From contig JAHQIW010004637.1 of NCBI GenBank assembly GCA_019055375.1, positions 1 through 64,000 on the forward strand: 64,000 nt of DNA, read 5' to 3'. The stretch is from Parelaphostrongylus tenuis. Lineage: Eukaryota; Nematoda; Chromadorea; Rhabditida; Metastrongylidae. Position numbers and translations under genes: made by a program. Below are positions 24,063-37,762 of the stretch, piece by piece. The notes under the pieces were generated by a model, which was not told the DNA's origin, made no database searches, and saw only the letters and a list, made by a program, of their open reading frames with translations. Each line of letters opens with the position of its first letter. Position 1 is the stretch's first letter.

Positions 24063-26975
24063 CGTCGTTAGTTGCTAATCGGTAAAATCTTCAGAAAACT
24101 GGAAACATTTACTGTGAAGATGAAAAGGTGAAATGTAAATGCACATAACAATAGAGGAAACTTACAGTTTTTCACTGATTTCATGCAGATAACGATAGCA
24201 ATGCGACTGATCGGTGTGCATGCATAAGTATAAAATGATTGAACTTCCACATAGTTCCAATATTTATAATAATTTTTCTCGAATATATCACGTTATCAGT
24301 CAAATGATCAAAGAAAAATAAACATCTGACTACTGTTAATTTGATCAAACTATTAGCGGTTGGTGGCTGGTAGCTATGATAGTGAGATATTGAAGAGTGA
24401 ATGGTGGGTAAGCGGTGGCTTCGGTGGTGTAGTGGCAGCAAGCGTATCCGGTTTGGGTGAAACGCGAGTTCCGCTCCTGTCTGAGGTCGCATTTTTGCTC
24501 ACCACTCAATTCGCCTGCCTATATTTGAAACATAGCACTGCGAAAGGAGTGTTAAGAAGCGTAACGAGAAGATGTGTGAGAAATTCCAGTTGGCTGTTGA
24601 CGGTTAGCTGTTTATAGATAACGCGTTGTGGTATGTAAAGAGGCTTGTGCAAAACAAGCGCTGGTGGTGCAACGGCTAGCATACGCTCCCGGAAAGAATG
24701 AGATCTGGGTTCGAATCCCGGCTGACGCAAACGCTTTTGAACAGCACTCTACACTATTGGGTAATTTCCAGATTGTCAAACAGATGACCTCAGTCAATCG
24801 GAGATTGAACCTAGTTTCTATAGTTTAGCAGAACCATGAATAAGTCAACAGCCGAAAAGGCCTCCTGTTCTTTACTCATCCATTACTCGATGTTGGACCC
24901 GATGACACCGTGGGGATGTTGTACCTGCAAATACAGTACAATGACCTCAGAGATGTCTACGAAGTCGCGCAGTGATACAATACAAGAAGTTCGTCAAGAA
25001 AAGATCTATGGCTTTAATACTTTAATTTTCATTTACTGCCCATTTCCTTATTTAAAGCAGAGTGCGACGTGATAAACTACCACAAGAATGTCGAGTTGCC
25101 AGCAAAACTTGGAACCTCAGATGAGTTTTGAACCAGTGATTATTACTCCTTGAAAAGACTAATGTCTTATCCACTGCAACTGGAGTCTGATCGATCGGTT
25201 CAGCATTGAGCTTGAATTGTTTGCCCGTGGTCAATTGACACGGATATATTGTTAGACTTTATTGTGGGTTGCGCTGTTTTAAATCTTTATGAAGGACAAA
25301 ACACTATTTCGTGAAGAAGTGGTTCATGAACCATTGATTGATGAGCATATGGCCAACTCTGAATTCGCTGATGCTTTTTTTTCTGTACAATTTTGGTTTC
25401 TGTTTCAATGCCAGTGGACAAATCGCCCTATGGCTACAATGACTGTTTTCAACGTTCTTCTTTGAGACCGGAAGTGTGCGCCAGGTTCCCAAAGCGGTGA
25501 TGATTGACCGGAGCTAACAGTCATATTGACCCGAAGCTAGCAATCATAGATGAAATTTGGACCGGTACTTATCGCTCGCTTTTCCACTCGGAGAAACTCA
25601 GCAACAGCAAGGTGGACGCAGCGAATAAGTACGCTCGTGGACATTCATAGGGAAAGAAATCATCAAATAACATAATACCGTCAGGATTGAAAGTAATATC
25701 TTAAAACTTGGATAAGCTCAGTAGAAAATTAAGCTGTTTTTCTTCTAACGATCGAGTTATACGACATCGTGGCAATGTTTCTATTACGCTCGCCGTATTT
25801 TCGAACAGTAATTTTTCATAAGGACCGAACCAAACTCTTATAACATCTTCCCCATAAATTGAATGTACTGGCTGGGAGTTGCTCGCCTTGTAGTCCTTGC
25901 CACGCAGGACTTTAGCTCCCTTCTACCGTAGATCGAACAGTCTCAAACTTGAGTAATTAACCTATATATATATATATATATATAACGTAATAGCACAATG
26001 TCAACGACTAACGATAACAAGCTAAATGTCATTATGCGATCAATAATAGAGCATTAGAGAGGAGCAGGTATGAATAGTGTATGTAAGATTGTGTGAGTAA
26101 CAATGACTCCTGTGGCGTGACAGATAATCGGAGGGCTGCTGGTATGACGTGATGTGCGGGTATAGGATACAATAGCATCAAAAACAGTCTTAACTGACCA
26201 CTACATAAAGTTACATATGAGACAATGCAAAGTGACGATTGAGACGACTTTGGATGGTGGCTTAATGGGAAGCGGGATAAGTTCCACATCATTCAGTTGG
26301 ACAGGAGTATGTCAATGGGGTTAAACCTAATACAGCATAAGTGGATTGACATGTTAGTAGGCACCTATGCAGATCACTTACTAAGAGAACTTAGCATCAA
26401 TTTAGTCCACTCATGTCAATGGAGAGTTGAAAGAATAAGTAAGCAAGAGAGCAAGCAATAAGATTGGTGCTGTCGACTTTGACGAGACATTGATGAGGAT
26501 CGAATTGGGGACTAAGGTCTTAAAAACAGATTACTGACTGGTGTTTGGAGAGCATTTAGGCAAATCACTTTTTGGAAATGTGGTTATGTGGCTGGAGAGG
26601 TACTTAAGCAGTCAAGAGGGTGACTCTAAGAAGTTGACAGCGACTTGAGAAGCGTAAAAGTGTTATGAGGATGATTAGAGATTAGGCTTATTCGCAAATG
26701 GACAAGGGGTGCCCACTGAAATAAGTGAATAACTAAGATTCTCTAAGAAGGTAAGCAATGGGTTTGGATGACGGCTACTGCCTGAAAGCCATTTGAGGCG
26801 ACTGAAATGCCATCGGAGGCGTGCACTTGGCCGTCGCTCACGACCTTGTGTCCGTGTTTTGTCTGGAAACCGTTCGAACTGCCAGCTGCGAGACACAAAA
26901 TTGTCCATCCTCGGCTCAACTCGCTAACCAGCGCTATGACTCACTGTCTGACCTTTTTTATTATCTACATTTATT
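24063..26975 (+). repeat. Older dispersed copy of the large repeat (copy D)
   Basis: It aligns in the same orientation with 12805-15740 (copy C) at clearly lower identity. It starts in the middle of the exon-1 equivalent and retains the tRNA-like unit (24658-24728), the ATGGCCAACTCTGAATTCGC block (25349) and the end near 26940. Reading frames conserved between B and C are broken here. The copy shows the unit is dispersed, not only locally duplicated. Confidence 0.82.
25957..25984. repeat. (TA)n microsatellite
   Basis: A run of alternating T and A interrupts copy D; copies B and C have only a short TATATATGATAT here. Confidence 0.9.
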
Positions 26976-27689
26976 AATATAGGAATTATTCTAAAAAATA
27001 TGTAAGCGGTTCGTCGCATAATTTGAACAAAGAGCAGATTATGTGATGGTTGCACTCGCTCCGGTGTAGAATAGCGCCTCACATCCCGCATTCCTTTGAC
27101 TCAACTTTGATTTCTGGTTTTCGGTGTCATCTTTTGTAGTCTAGAACAATCAGTGTCAGTTTCAGACTACAATGTCACCTTTGGGTAATGGATGATCCTT
27201 TTGTTTTTCTTCCCTATACATATTCTTGCATATGCAGCGAAATCTTTCTTGTTTTGGTCAATATAAAATAAATCCAATTTAGTCGAATTTCATCCAGATA
27301 TTGTAGTATAGGCTAAGGAACGTTAACCGAATAAAACAGTTTACCAACCTCGCGTTAGGTGAATGATTCAGGATATTTTTCCACTCGTTTCCTCGCATAG
27401 ATCCACTAAAAAGTCTTTGAACATTTGACGTGCTTCTTCTATTGCTGCCTAGTCATTTCGCCTTCATTTTGAATGTCGTAAGATAATAATCGAGATGATT
27501 CTTACAATCGCGGAAGTGCCAAGCAAAAACGTTCGTAGATGTTCAGTAGTTGACTACAAAATAGTGCTGGGAGGGATCCAACTAGATCATCCTATATCAC
27601 CTAATTTTCTGGTATACTACACTACTAATCACTGGGCCACCTCATCCCATGCCAATATTTAGATCTCAAGAAATCCAAATTTGAGAGGC

Positions 27690-29720
27690 ACACACAATAA
27701 ATCTCTTCGTGAAGCCACTATGGAGATAAAGTGAAGTCTCTTCTATGAGTTCATCAAGTGCCAAAGAGTATAGCTCAGTCAGATTTTCCAGCAGTTGTCG
27801 AACAATTATACATAGGCTCTAACCTTTCACATAAAGATGTTCAGAAACTCTCCCAGACTGATTCGATTGTAATTTCTCATATGCTTCATCGATGAATTTC
27901 TGCGCAGTTGAACTGTCTAGGTTCTCCGCTATTGTATTCCACGTATCCGCACTACGAATATTTATATTGTGAACTTGATAGTTCTAATAAAGTTGTTTGG
28001 TTTGTTTCGTTATCGTTATCCATTTTTTGCCATTTGCGAGTATCGCCTCTACCGACCTTTTCTCAGACATTTAGTAATCGTTCGATAGCACAAATTTCGA
28101 TGATTTCAGCATTCTATCTTCTGTTCAAAAAAGCCTTTCTAGTGTGTTGTAGAAGCAAACACAAGCTTTCGTTTCACACTTGGCAAGGTAATAATGACTT
28201 GTCGATAGCGTTCGCTATTCACATGTGGCGCGTAATATTGTTATCAAATTTAGAGTTTTTCTGCCCTCTTAAGAAATCTATAGGTAAAATTCATAACCCT
28301 AATACTCCGAGATTTTTCTGCACTCTCATATGCTATTCGTACTTCGACACTATATTTTTATCATAATATATCCAGGAAAGGGTGTCAGTGGTGTCACGCG
28401 CCCCGAAATGGGTGAAACGTGTGTTTAAATCCCGTCTGAGGTTGAAGTTTTGCTTACCATTCAATTCTTTAAGGTGTATTTGGAGAATCATAGCACTGAG
28501 AAAAAGCAAAGAAACATAAGAAATCTTGATAGTCATATAGGCGCAATGGCTATCAGCATAAGTGAGTTTCTAAGGCGACATGTGCGTTTCGACTAAACTT
28601 GTTAAAGGTTCGCAGCAGATAGCTACGACAACGACATGTCGCAGAAAGAATGATGGCAAAGCTGCGACCTCGGTGGTGTAGTGGTAACACGCGCCTCCAG
28701 ATATAGGTGGAATGCGGATTAAACTCCTCGTCAAATGTCGGACTTTTTGTTTACCACTAAGTTTTCTTGAGTGTATTTGAAACATTATAACACTGTGAAT
28801 AAGCAATAAAAACATAATAAATTTCGAGTACTCAGAAAAAATTGATTTTGCTAAAATAAAGCAATTTCTTTTGCTTTGAATACCGACAAATCAACAAGGC
28901 ACATCACACTTGAGACACAGGATGGCAAAATATTTTGATTACTACTTCCAACAGCGACTCAAAAACATTGTCACCTGCGACCGTTCGATGTCACATAAAT
29001 TCAGCTCCACTTTGCTGATTAGCACATTCGTTCAACCGCTTTAACATAAACACCCGTTTCTGGATCCACAAAGTTGTAACAGTGGTTGATCCTGCAGTAT
29101 TCGAAACTAGCCTTTCCGATTTCGTCGGATCTGTAATCTTTCTAGAAATCGAAGCATATCGTCAAACCTTTCACAATGTTGTCTTTTATAGCAACCAGCG
29201 AGGTTGTGTCTTTATACGAAACTTCTATTAAGAACAAATTGACGTATTACGTGACCCTCCGAATTGTCATTGTAGGCAGAGCACATGAGCAAAGTTGTTC
29301 TTTCTTCTCGTGAACATCGACTTCGTCTATCCCCGCAGTACTGCCATTGCCACGAAGCTTCCTTCTACGACGTTGAATCAGGTCGACGGCAATGGTTTTA
29401 CGCGTGTACCTGCTCCAATTCACGGTTGTGTTATGATTCATGCTGAGTTCCTTTTATTTCGCATCACTCAGTCAATGTAATCTCTTTGGACTAGTTATAA
29501 AATAGCTGAAGAGCACTTAGAAGAGGCAGCCGAGTGCCCTCAAACCAATTTTCAGCTCTGATGCTAACTTTTACATGACACGTGAACTTTTTGCATATCA
29601 AAAAGATTCATGAATCAAAGAAAGCTTCGATTGATAACCTGTCTTGCACAGACCTCCGGCCGCTAGCACCCCATCTTCTTGCGGGAACACGACTGCTTCT
29701 TCTCGTGGCTAAGCAAAAAT
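27690..29720. other. 2.0-kb segment present only in the left arm
   Basis: The right arm reads straight from GATCTCAA to AATGTTCATCATT, whereas here about 2.03 kb intervenes. There is no clear terminal inverted repeat or long target duplication, so it may be an insertion here or a deletion in the right arm. It holds two tRNA-like units (28375-28450 and 28668-28750) and otherwise unassigned AT-rich sequence. Confidence 0.7.
28360..28815 (+). repeat. Two direct tRNA-like units with shared flanks
   Basis: Both units read on the plus strand: GTGTCAGTGGTGTCACGCGCC with TTTAAATCCCGTCTGAGG, and GCGACCTCGGTGGTGTAGTGG with TTAAACTCCTCGTC. Each is followed by TTTGTTTACCA-type sequence, a poly-A-rich stretch and ATAACACTGTGAATAAGC or its variant. 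They belong to the GGTGGTGTAGTGGTA family seen in foldbacks at 37763, 51188 and 59160. Confidence 0.65.
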
Positions 29721-31204
29721 GTTCATCATTATTGAATTCGATGGAAATCACACAGAGCGAATTAGAAAACTAATTAAGGTGCGGTGTCTCGGAGCCGTTT
29801 GTTATAAACGTTGCAAAATTCCATCCACATAGCCATCTACGTACCTGAGCCGACAAAAATGCGCTGCAGAGGTCAAACATAATACAATTTTCTTTGCTAC
29901 TCTGTAATAAGAAAGCCGTACAAGAATCAGACCCATTTTTTATTCGCCGAAAATTAAGCTTTCGAATGATAACGACAACTCTATTGAGAATATGCTGTTT
30001 AGCAAAAAAAGCTCTATAAAAATTGGTTCCTGATAACGAAAAAAGTTGTTCTTTATCTTTCGATATGGCTAGAATAATTTAGAAATTGGAGAGAAGCAGT
30101 GAAGTCTTCCTTTTTGCAGTGTTTGAACATGGATAGTAAGTCGTGGAAAGAACTCGTTTGGTTTCTTTACTTGAGCATAGCTACTATGTGCCTTATGACC
30201 AGCTACGATATCAATCATTTATTGTTGAGTCCGTTTTGCACTCAATACACGTGAGAGAACAGAGCAGATAGCTAAGCACGCTGGATATCACGGATACGCG
30301 TTAAAGATGATGTTACAGAACCATTTGTAATCATCTCCGTAAATAATAATAACTTTCAATGACTGTAGCTGAAAAGACTAGATAACCGTTTACCTTTTAA
30401 ATTAATAACGCCGTGATAACTATTACATATAAACCTAATAAATGCTTGGTGCTGTAGTTACATTTGAATATCTACGATACATACGCATTAAGATATACGG
30501 AGTCTTTGATTGTGGCGCTTCTACTGAGCAGGAGAGTATGTTTGACACTATTGGCACAGTTGACACTTATAGCTGTCGTAATGAAGCTGTGAAGCTGGCC
30601 ATTATGACACCTATAATGCCATAATCTTTTCGGTGGTTTTTTCTGATGCGCAGAAGTTTTTCTTGAAACTTTCAATCAAGAGCTTATCCAATCCAGATCT
30701 CAAGGCGGCCGTGTATCTGAAGGAGAACTCTTATTATCTATTATCAATTTGTTACCCAATTTCTCAGTTCTGGGGAAGACTATTACTGTTGAAGAGAGTG
30801 CATCACAGGTAACCCGGTCAGGAAAGAGGAGCAAAATTGCCTGTGTACCAGGAATTGGCATCGTATGCAGTGTATATCATTTCTGACAAGCATTTCGTCC
30901 TCTAATTTCTTAATACTTAATCGCTATGATTTCTATTGAATTCGCTTAGAATAAGAGTGCATTAAAGCTGAAGCAGACAACTACTACGTTTGGATAAAAG
31001 GTTCTGGGCACTTTAATAAGCATGTGATAACTCCAATGCATATCATGGGAATATTTCAGTTTCTTATGTGGGATTTTCCCACTAAAGGTCTAGATATTCG
31101 TCATTAATTTCACTTTGGTACAAGCCTCCGTCATGTCGAATGATACAATCAAAGTCCGTGTGTTATTTGTTCGACGAAATTAAGGATGTATGTTAAGAGT
31201 TCTC

Positions 31205-31330
31205 TGATTCGAAGTCGATGGAATAGTACTTCGACCGGATCCGAAACTTGGCGGACCGATGGCAGAATGTCATAGAAAACGATGGCTTTTATTTTGGAGG
31301 ACGTTTACCATTGTTTTTGTTCAATAATTA
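31205..31330 (+). pseudogene. Mariner transposase C-terminal fragment
   Basis: The frame at 31231 reads YFDRIRNLADRWQNVIENDG, the usual end of mariner transposases (an RW-Q-IENDG pattern). It sits at the inner edge of the left inverted-repeat arm. No upstream transposase sequence adjoins it. Confidence 0.7.
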
Positions 31331-33300
31331 TGCATAAATTCTCGTTTTTTTACAAGTGCCGCAGAGCTTTCTTTCCAACTTAATAATAGTCCCTACGGAA
31401 TTCGTACAACTTCATGCTGACGACACTATGGTTGCACAGTGAACGAGTATCATTTCTACACATACAACTATATGCACCAAAAAAATAGGGAGATGCAGAA
31501 ATAGACATTTCTTGAAAGAGAAAGAAAACCGGCTCACAAAACGTAAACCATACTAAAGAAGGGCAGAGCCTTCATTCAGTGCGCACAATGCCAAATATTA
31601 ACAACTAATTTTGGTCGTTCAGTTTTTGCTTTAAATGCATTTTGTCAAGACAAGGCAAATATTCTTTCCGCGTTATTAAAGAAGTTGTATAGTGTTTCAG
31701 GCAGGCGGTACTCTACGGGAGTTGTGCATTTGGTCAGTTTTCGCGTCATGGATTTGTCTTCGTCTGGAATCGGATTGGTCGCTGCTTTGGCAGTTTGCTT
31801 TTCACAACCTACCACGTTGGATTCTTCATGATAAGCTCATACTTCTTTTTACTTGTCGCAATTACTCATTGGAATCGGGTTTGCATGTGAATAATTTAGA
31901 ATTTCTAAACAGAGTCTACCGCGGAGCAGAGTTTGGAGGGTGCTTCAAACTATACTTCACAATGTGTTCGGTGTGGATGTTTAACTAACTGTCAAGCATT
32001 TCAACATTTACTACTGCGGACAAGGCCTCTACATATCCGAACATTCAACGAGGCCACCATCACTCGTAATTCTTCATTGGTCAGCTCTGTAGGGAACACC
32101 AGATTTTTATTGCCTTGTTACAGAAAGTTTGTAGAAGTACAAAAATTTGAGCGATTTTCTTAGTATGTTGCTGGGTGGTTCTATTCCTTTCACCATTTTC
32201 TGTGTCGCCGAAAATCTAACAGAAATATTCAAGGCGGCATCTAATATGATCACCACGAGCTATAGGTGAATAACCAGGCTTTTTTTTTTGCTGCTGCAGA
32301 TTCTTAAAATCTGACTAAATAATAAGCTTATTGCAATTTTTAGGAATTTCCTTAATACCGAGATATATGTCATATATGGTGTTCTACTTGCCGTCTCTAT
32401 TTCAAATATAATCTTCATAATCATGTAAGCTATGAAAACAAGTGATGAGAAGTTAGAGGCAATTGAAAAATCAACACTTGCAATCAGCTTGGTAAGGATT
32501 CAATTCCAGAGAAATAAGAGAAGCTAGCTATGTAATAATCTTAGTGTAGAGTTGTATTATCTGAGAAAGGAAGTCATTTCACTGATGTCGTTTGTACAAA
32601 CCTTTTCGAAGCAGTAGTTGACACTTAGATATTACGATAGATTGAGATGGACATCATAGTCAGATCTTTAGGACACTTTATCGACACCGCGTGTGAACCA
32701 GAAATGTTGCTGCGTTCATTCTTTTTTGAATTTTACGGCCTTCATGTCTCGTTCTGGCTGGCCGTTTATCCGACAACGTTTGCTTCTACTAGAGTCTTAT
32801 CAACGAACATCTAATTGCCGGCCTTTTGCAGCGCTATGGTTGGTTTAGGACATATTCTAGGAACGTTTGATGTTCAATACGAGTACGGTAGTTAATCAAA
32901 TTGTACTGTCCATCTACCAATTATTCTATCACGTAGATACAAGGAACGTTTAACAGCATAGGATTCTTCTCAAACGTGGTGCTTTTAACCCACTCCAGCA
33001 ACTCCACAGTGATCGGATGCCATTCCAAGATTAATGCTCTGCTCTGTTCAGATTTTTATATAAATCACAAACTTACTCCTGTTCATAATGTCATTTTTTC
33101 TCTGAAGCTTATTTTACATAACGATGACGTGAAGGCGTTAACTAAGTAGAAATGGGTTCTTTCTGATTATGAAGGGACAAATGAGAAACCTATCGCATTC
33201 GTCGGAGTGGAACTGTTCATAAGGTGTTAATAGGTTGGAAAAATTCCTGAGGAAATCAGTGTAAAACATTTATTTATGCACCTACTACACCCGAGCAAAG
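31331..33300. other. Loop of second inverted repeat, no gene recognised
   Basis: AT-rich sequence with scattered short frames. One plus-strand frame at 31692-31988 follows a GTGTTTCAG acceptor-like site but has no recognised domain or partner exon. Confidence 0.4.
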
Positions 33301-33307
33301 AGAAAAC

Positions 33308-33440
33308 TAATAGATCGAAGTACTTTCTGCACCAACTTTTCGAACCACCTGTACACCGTACTTTTGCCCAGTGTGTCTTCGCCCTAAGCCACATTGATGT
33401 GATCGATCGTTCACCTGCCTCCGTTGCATTCAAACAACAG
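33308..33440 (-). pseudogene. Mariner transposase N-terminal (HTH) fragment
   Basis: Reading the minus strand gives NATEAG-type helix-turn-helix sequence, then GEDTLGKSTVYRWFEKLVQ across a frameshift, matching the TV-RWF-KF motif of mariner N-termini. It is opposite in orientation to the C-terminal piece at 31205-31330, so the two are not one element. Confidence 0.6.
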
Positions 33441-33691
33441 CCATTCGTGCATCATCAACAACCTAATCTGCTCGTTTGTTAACTCTACCTTGAAATAAGT
33501 GAATATTATGTACAAATAAACGCAAGAGAAGACGGTCTTTCAAATGAGCCCAAAAAACACAAAAAATGGCCGATACTTAAAAACGTTATAAGCATTTTCC
33601 CGGAACTTTTTACCCAGCCTATAAGTAACCATTCGAACGATGAGACTTTAGCCTACAGCCTCATTTTGCGGGTGAACTCTTGAGACTTAAC

Positions 33692-35880
33692 TCGAACTCT
33701 TGACATACTTCCTTAACTTCGTCGAACAAATAACACACGGACTTTCATTGTATCATTAGACATGACAGAGTCTTGTATCAAAGTGAAATTAAAGACGAAT
33801 ATCCAGACCTTTAGTGGGAAAATCCCACATAAGAAACTGAAATATGCCCATGATATGCATGGGAGTTATCTCATGCTTATTGAAGTGCCCCAGAACCTTT
33901 TATCCAAACGTAGTACTTGTCTGCTTCAGCTTTAATACACTCTTATTCTAAGCGAATTCAATAGAAATCATAGCGATTAAGTATTAAGAAAATAGAGGAC
34001 GAAATGCTTGTCAGAAATGATATGCACTGCACACGTTGCCAGTTCCTGGTGCACAAGCAATTTTGCTCCTCTTTCCTGACCGGGTTACCTGTGATGCAAT
34101 CTCTTCAACAGTAGTAGTCTTCCCCAAACTGAGAAATTGGGTAACAGAATGATAATAGATAATAAGACTTTTCCTTCAGATACACGGCCGCCTTAGGATC
34201 TGGATTGGGTCAGCTCTTAATTAAAAGTTTCAATTAAAACTTCTGCGCATCAGAACAAACCACCGAAAAGAGTATGGCATTATAGGTGTCATAATGGCCA
34301 GCTTCACAGCTTCATTACGACAACTATAAGTGTCAACTGTGCCAATAGTGTCAAACATACTCTCCTGCTCAGTAGAAGCGCCACAATCAAAGACTCCATA
34401 TATCTTAATGCGTATGTATCGTAGATATTCAAATGTAACTACAGCACCAAGCATTATTGGGTTTATATGTAATAGTTATCACTACGTGATTAATTTAGAA
34501 GGTAAACGGTTATCTAGTCTTTTCAGCTTCAGCCATTAAAACTTATTATTATTATGACGATGATTAGAAATGGTTCTGCAACATCATCTCTAACGCGTAT
34601 CCGTGATATCCAGCGTGCTTAGCTATCTGCTCTGTTCTCTCACGTGTACTGAGTGCAGAACGGACTCAACAATAAATGATTGATATCGTAGCTGGTCATA
34701 AGGCACATAGTAGCTATGCTCAAGTAAAGAAACCAAACGAGTTCTTTCACGACTTACTATCCATATGCAAACACTGCAAAAAGGAAGACTTCACTGCTCC
34801 TCTCCAATTTCTAAATTATTCTAGCCATATCGAATGATAAAGAACAACTTTTTTCGTTCTCAGGAACCAATTTTTATAGATCTTTTTCTGCTAAACAGCA
34901 AATTCTCAATACAGTTGTCGCTATCATTCAAAAGCTTAATATTCGGTGAATTCAAAAATGGGTCTGATTCTTGTAAGGCTTTCTTATCACAGAGTAGCAA
35001 AGAAGATTGTATTATGTTTGACACTCTGCAGCGCATTTTTGTCGGCTCAGGTACGTAGATGGCTATGTGGATGGAATTTTGCAACGTTTATAACAAACGG
35101 CTCCGAGACACCGCACCTCAATTAGCTTTCTAATTCGCTCTGTGTGATTCCCATCGAATTCAATAATGATGAACATTTTGAGATCCAAATATTGGCATGG
35201 GGCGAGGTGGCACAGTGATTAGTAGTGTAGTATATCAGAAAATTAGGTGATAAGGGATGAGCTAGTTGGATCCCTCCCAGCACTATTTTGTAGTCAACTG
35301 CTGAACATCTACGAACGCTTTTGCTTGGCACTTCCGCGATTGTAAGAATCATCTCGATTACTATCTTACGACATTCAAAATGAAGGCGAAATGACTAGGC
35401 AGAAGTAGAAGAAGCACGTCAAATGTTCAAAGACTTTTTAGTGGATCTATGTGAGGAAACGAGTGGAAAAATATCCTGAATGATTCACCTAACGCGAGGT
35501 TGGTAAACTGTTTTATTCGGTTAACGTTCCTTAGCCTACACTACAATATTTGCATGAAATTCGACCAAATTGGATTTATTTTATTCATTGACCAAAACAA
35601 AAAGATTTCGCTGCATATGCAAGAATATGTATGGGGAAGAAAAACAAAAGGATCATCCATTACCCAAAGGTGACATTGTAGTCCGAAACTGACACTGATT
35701 GTTCTAGACTACAAAAAATGACACCGAAAACCAGAAATCAAAGTTGAGTAAAAGGAATGCGGGATGTGAGACGCTAATCTACACCAGAGCGAAGTGCAAC
35801 CATCACATAATCTGCTGTTTGTTCAAATTATGCGACGAACCGCTTACATAATTTTAGAATAATCTATAGGAAAATTACAT
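33692..35880 (-). repeat. Right arm of second large inverted repeat
   Basis: Inverted match to 26981-31203 without the 2.0-kb segment. It contains a tRNA-like half near 35210-35280 (CACAGTGATTAGTAGTG, GTTGGATCCCTCCC), also present in the left arm at 27560-27640. The inner end is at GAACTCTTGACATACTTCC. Confidence 0.85.
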
Positions 35881-36104
35881 AGTATTTACTCCAGTTATCA
35901 CTATCGAAGGGCAAATTCAAGAATATCAACTATGTTAGGGAAAAATCCTCTGACATTCTCATTCTAATTTTGTGTTTCATACAGTATCGGTAATTGCGAT
36001 TTCATGGGAATATCTCAGCACTGTTTCCGTAAGAGATTCCCACAGCGACGCTAGTTATAGTGCATTAAATTTTGATTCGAATTTTTCTCTCCAGCGAATC
36101 ATGG

Positions 36105-37116
36105 TTCAATGGACGAGACTGAGCTTCGAATACGCTGTTGATAGAGGCGACAACCTGTTCGACAATAGATGCTGCGAAGGAGATCTGTGATGCCGAAGTA
36201 GAGTGTGAGCCATGCGACTATTGGAATGTGGTACAAACGGCTTGAAAGTGGTGATCTCAGTCTCAAAGACCAGCACCGTTCGGACCATTGGAATCAAACG
36301 ATGGAGATTTGCAAGCAGCTTTGGATGCGGAACCGTTAATAAGCACTCGTAAATTGGGAACACAGCTTACCTTAGCGATCAAAAGACGGCCTGGAATCAT
36401 CTCCAACAATTGACTTCGTTCACAAGGAGCCTCAGCATGATCCCTACGAATTGACTGAAAGTCAAGTCAGTCACTGCATTGAAGTTTGCCGACAGTTGTT
36501 GTAGAATCCGCTGAACGATTGATTGGGAAGCGTATCGTTACGTCGGATGAGAAGAAGTGGGTCCACCTGGTCAATCGCGATCGAAGCAAACGTTGGTTCC
36601 CAACAGACCAAGCTCCGCCGTCAGATGCACGTCAAAATCAATCTGGACAAAAGGTCATCTGCATTTGGGAGTATTTTGAAGGCGGCTTGCATTTTGAACG
36701 TGTTTCAAATGGTCACGCCATCAATGTGAACTCTACTGCGAGCAGCCGGGTCGACTCTACAATGCTTTGAAGGATAAGCACCCGACATTGATTCGTCGAA
36801 AGCGCGCTGTCTCAGCAAACAATGTCAAATCTCACGATACAAGGAAAATTAATGGAAAGTTTGATGATTTTGAGGGAGTGAAGGTCTTGCCGCATCCAGC
36901 TTACGGTCCAGATGCTGTGCCGTCTGATCATGGTCCACTTCCGTTCAATGGAGCATTTCCTGTGTGGACATCGATTCGAGGCTTTTAATCAAGTTGAAGG
37001 GAAAGATCAGGAGTTTTCGATTCAAATCCCAAGGAATGGCGGTTTCGAGCAAATCCGGAAGCTTGCAGATCGTTGGCGGAAGATTGGATAATGACGGCCT
37101 TCATTTTGAAGAATAG
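36105..37116 (+). pseudogene. Mariner transposase pseudogene
   Basis: Pieces in order over three frames: helix-turn-helix with AAKEICDAEVE; KRLESGDLSLKDQ (the usual SGDLSL-D-PRSGRP segment); IVTSDEKKWVHLVNRDRSKR (first catalytic D, usual form GDEKW); a degenerate second-D site where N replaces D (VSANNVKSHDTRK); and LPHPAYGPDAVPSDHG with the third catalytic D. The C-terminus is IRKLADRWRKI, ending near 37116. Frameshifts, stops and the lost catalytic D make it inactive. Confidence 0.88.
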
Positions 37117-37319
37117 TTATTGTTGTTTTCAGGCTGGATAAACTTTGAATTTTCAGCGGATGTTTTATGAACTTTTGCTCAAACTAATATATAATATTAG
37201 GAATATATTGTGAACCCACTTTCTCTTACACTCGGTATAGCCAACAATTATATTTTCTTTCAGACATCTTTTTATTCGACCGCCAATTGCTGTGTGATAA
37301 TGTTACAATGTATCCAATA

Positions 37320-37440
37320 GTGTAGAGTGCTGTGCAAAAACATTTGCGTCAGCAGGGATTCGAACCCAGATCTCACGCTTTCCGGGAGCGTATGCTAAAG
37401 GTGGTGCAATGGTAATTGTTACACTATTGGGTATATTTTC
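37320..37440 (-). repeat. tRNA-like unit, GCGT family, damaged
   Basis: GCGTCAGCAGGGATTCGAAC then CTTTCCGGGAGCGTATGCTA is the inverse of the unit at 46353-46424. The 5' tRNA half is rearranged. CACTATTGGGTATAT closes it and CCAATAGTGTAGAG opens it, as terminal inverted repeats. Confidence 0.7.
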
Positions 37441-37762
37441 TTTGTTGATTAAGCCTGTAACATGAGGTTGTAAACAAAAATTTTGAGCATCTTTATTCGA
37501 TCGGAACCATCGAAGAAGGTTTGACTCGAGCAAGCGAAGGCGAAGATGCACATCGAGGACAAACGACAGTGGACGATCGACTCCGAAGAGAACGAAAAGC
37601 TTCACAGCGGCAGCCGAATAGAGTTCATCACTAACAATCTCGTGCTACCAACTCAAACGTGCGATTAAAAGTGATTAGTTCTGCTTGAATTACTCTTTTT
37701 ATATGTATAACCTGTAACCTATTTGATTTTACTACTTTCTGGCAGTGCCGAGATGTAGAAAT

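Larger units (their letters stand above)
26981..31203 (+). repeat. Left arm of second large inverted repeat
   Basis: The reverse complement of 35880-33692 aligns to 26981-27689 and then 29721-31203. Identity is high but clearly below that of the first inverted repeat. A frame at 30442 (MLGAVVTFEYLRYIRIKIYG) recurs in the right arm at 34454-34230 with a different C-terminus. It matches no family I know and may be incidental. The arm ends at ATGTTAAGAGTT near 31203. Confidence 0.85.

Noticed and set aside
30442..30624. Frame MLGAVVTFEYLRYIRIKIYG in both arms of the second inverted repeat
   Set aside because: The two copies differ by an early stop, and no intron-exon signals or domain support it.
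31692..31988. 98-codon plus-strand frame after a GTGTTTCAG
   Set aside because: Tryptophan- and leucine-rich chance-like composition, no donor in phase and no partner exon.
37490..37605. Mariner fragment (and the similar 56340-56460 on the other strand)
   Set aside because: The two are homologous to each other, but similarity to the mariner linker is too weak to assign by eye.
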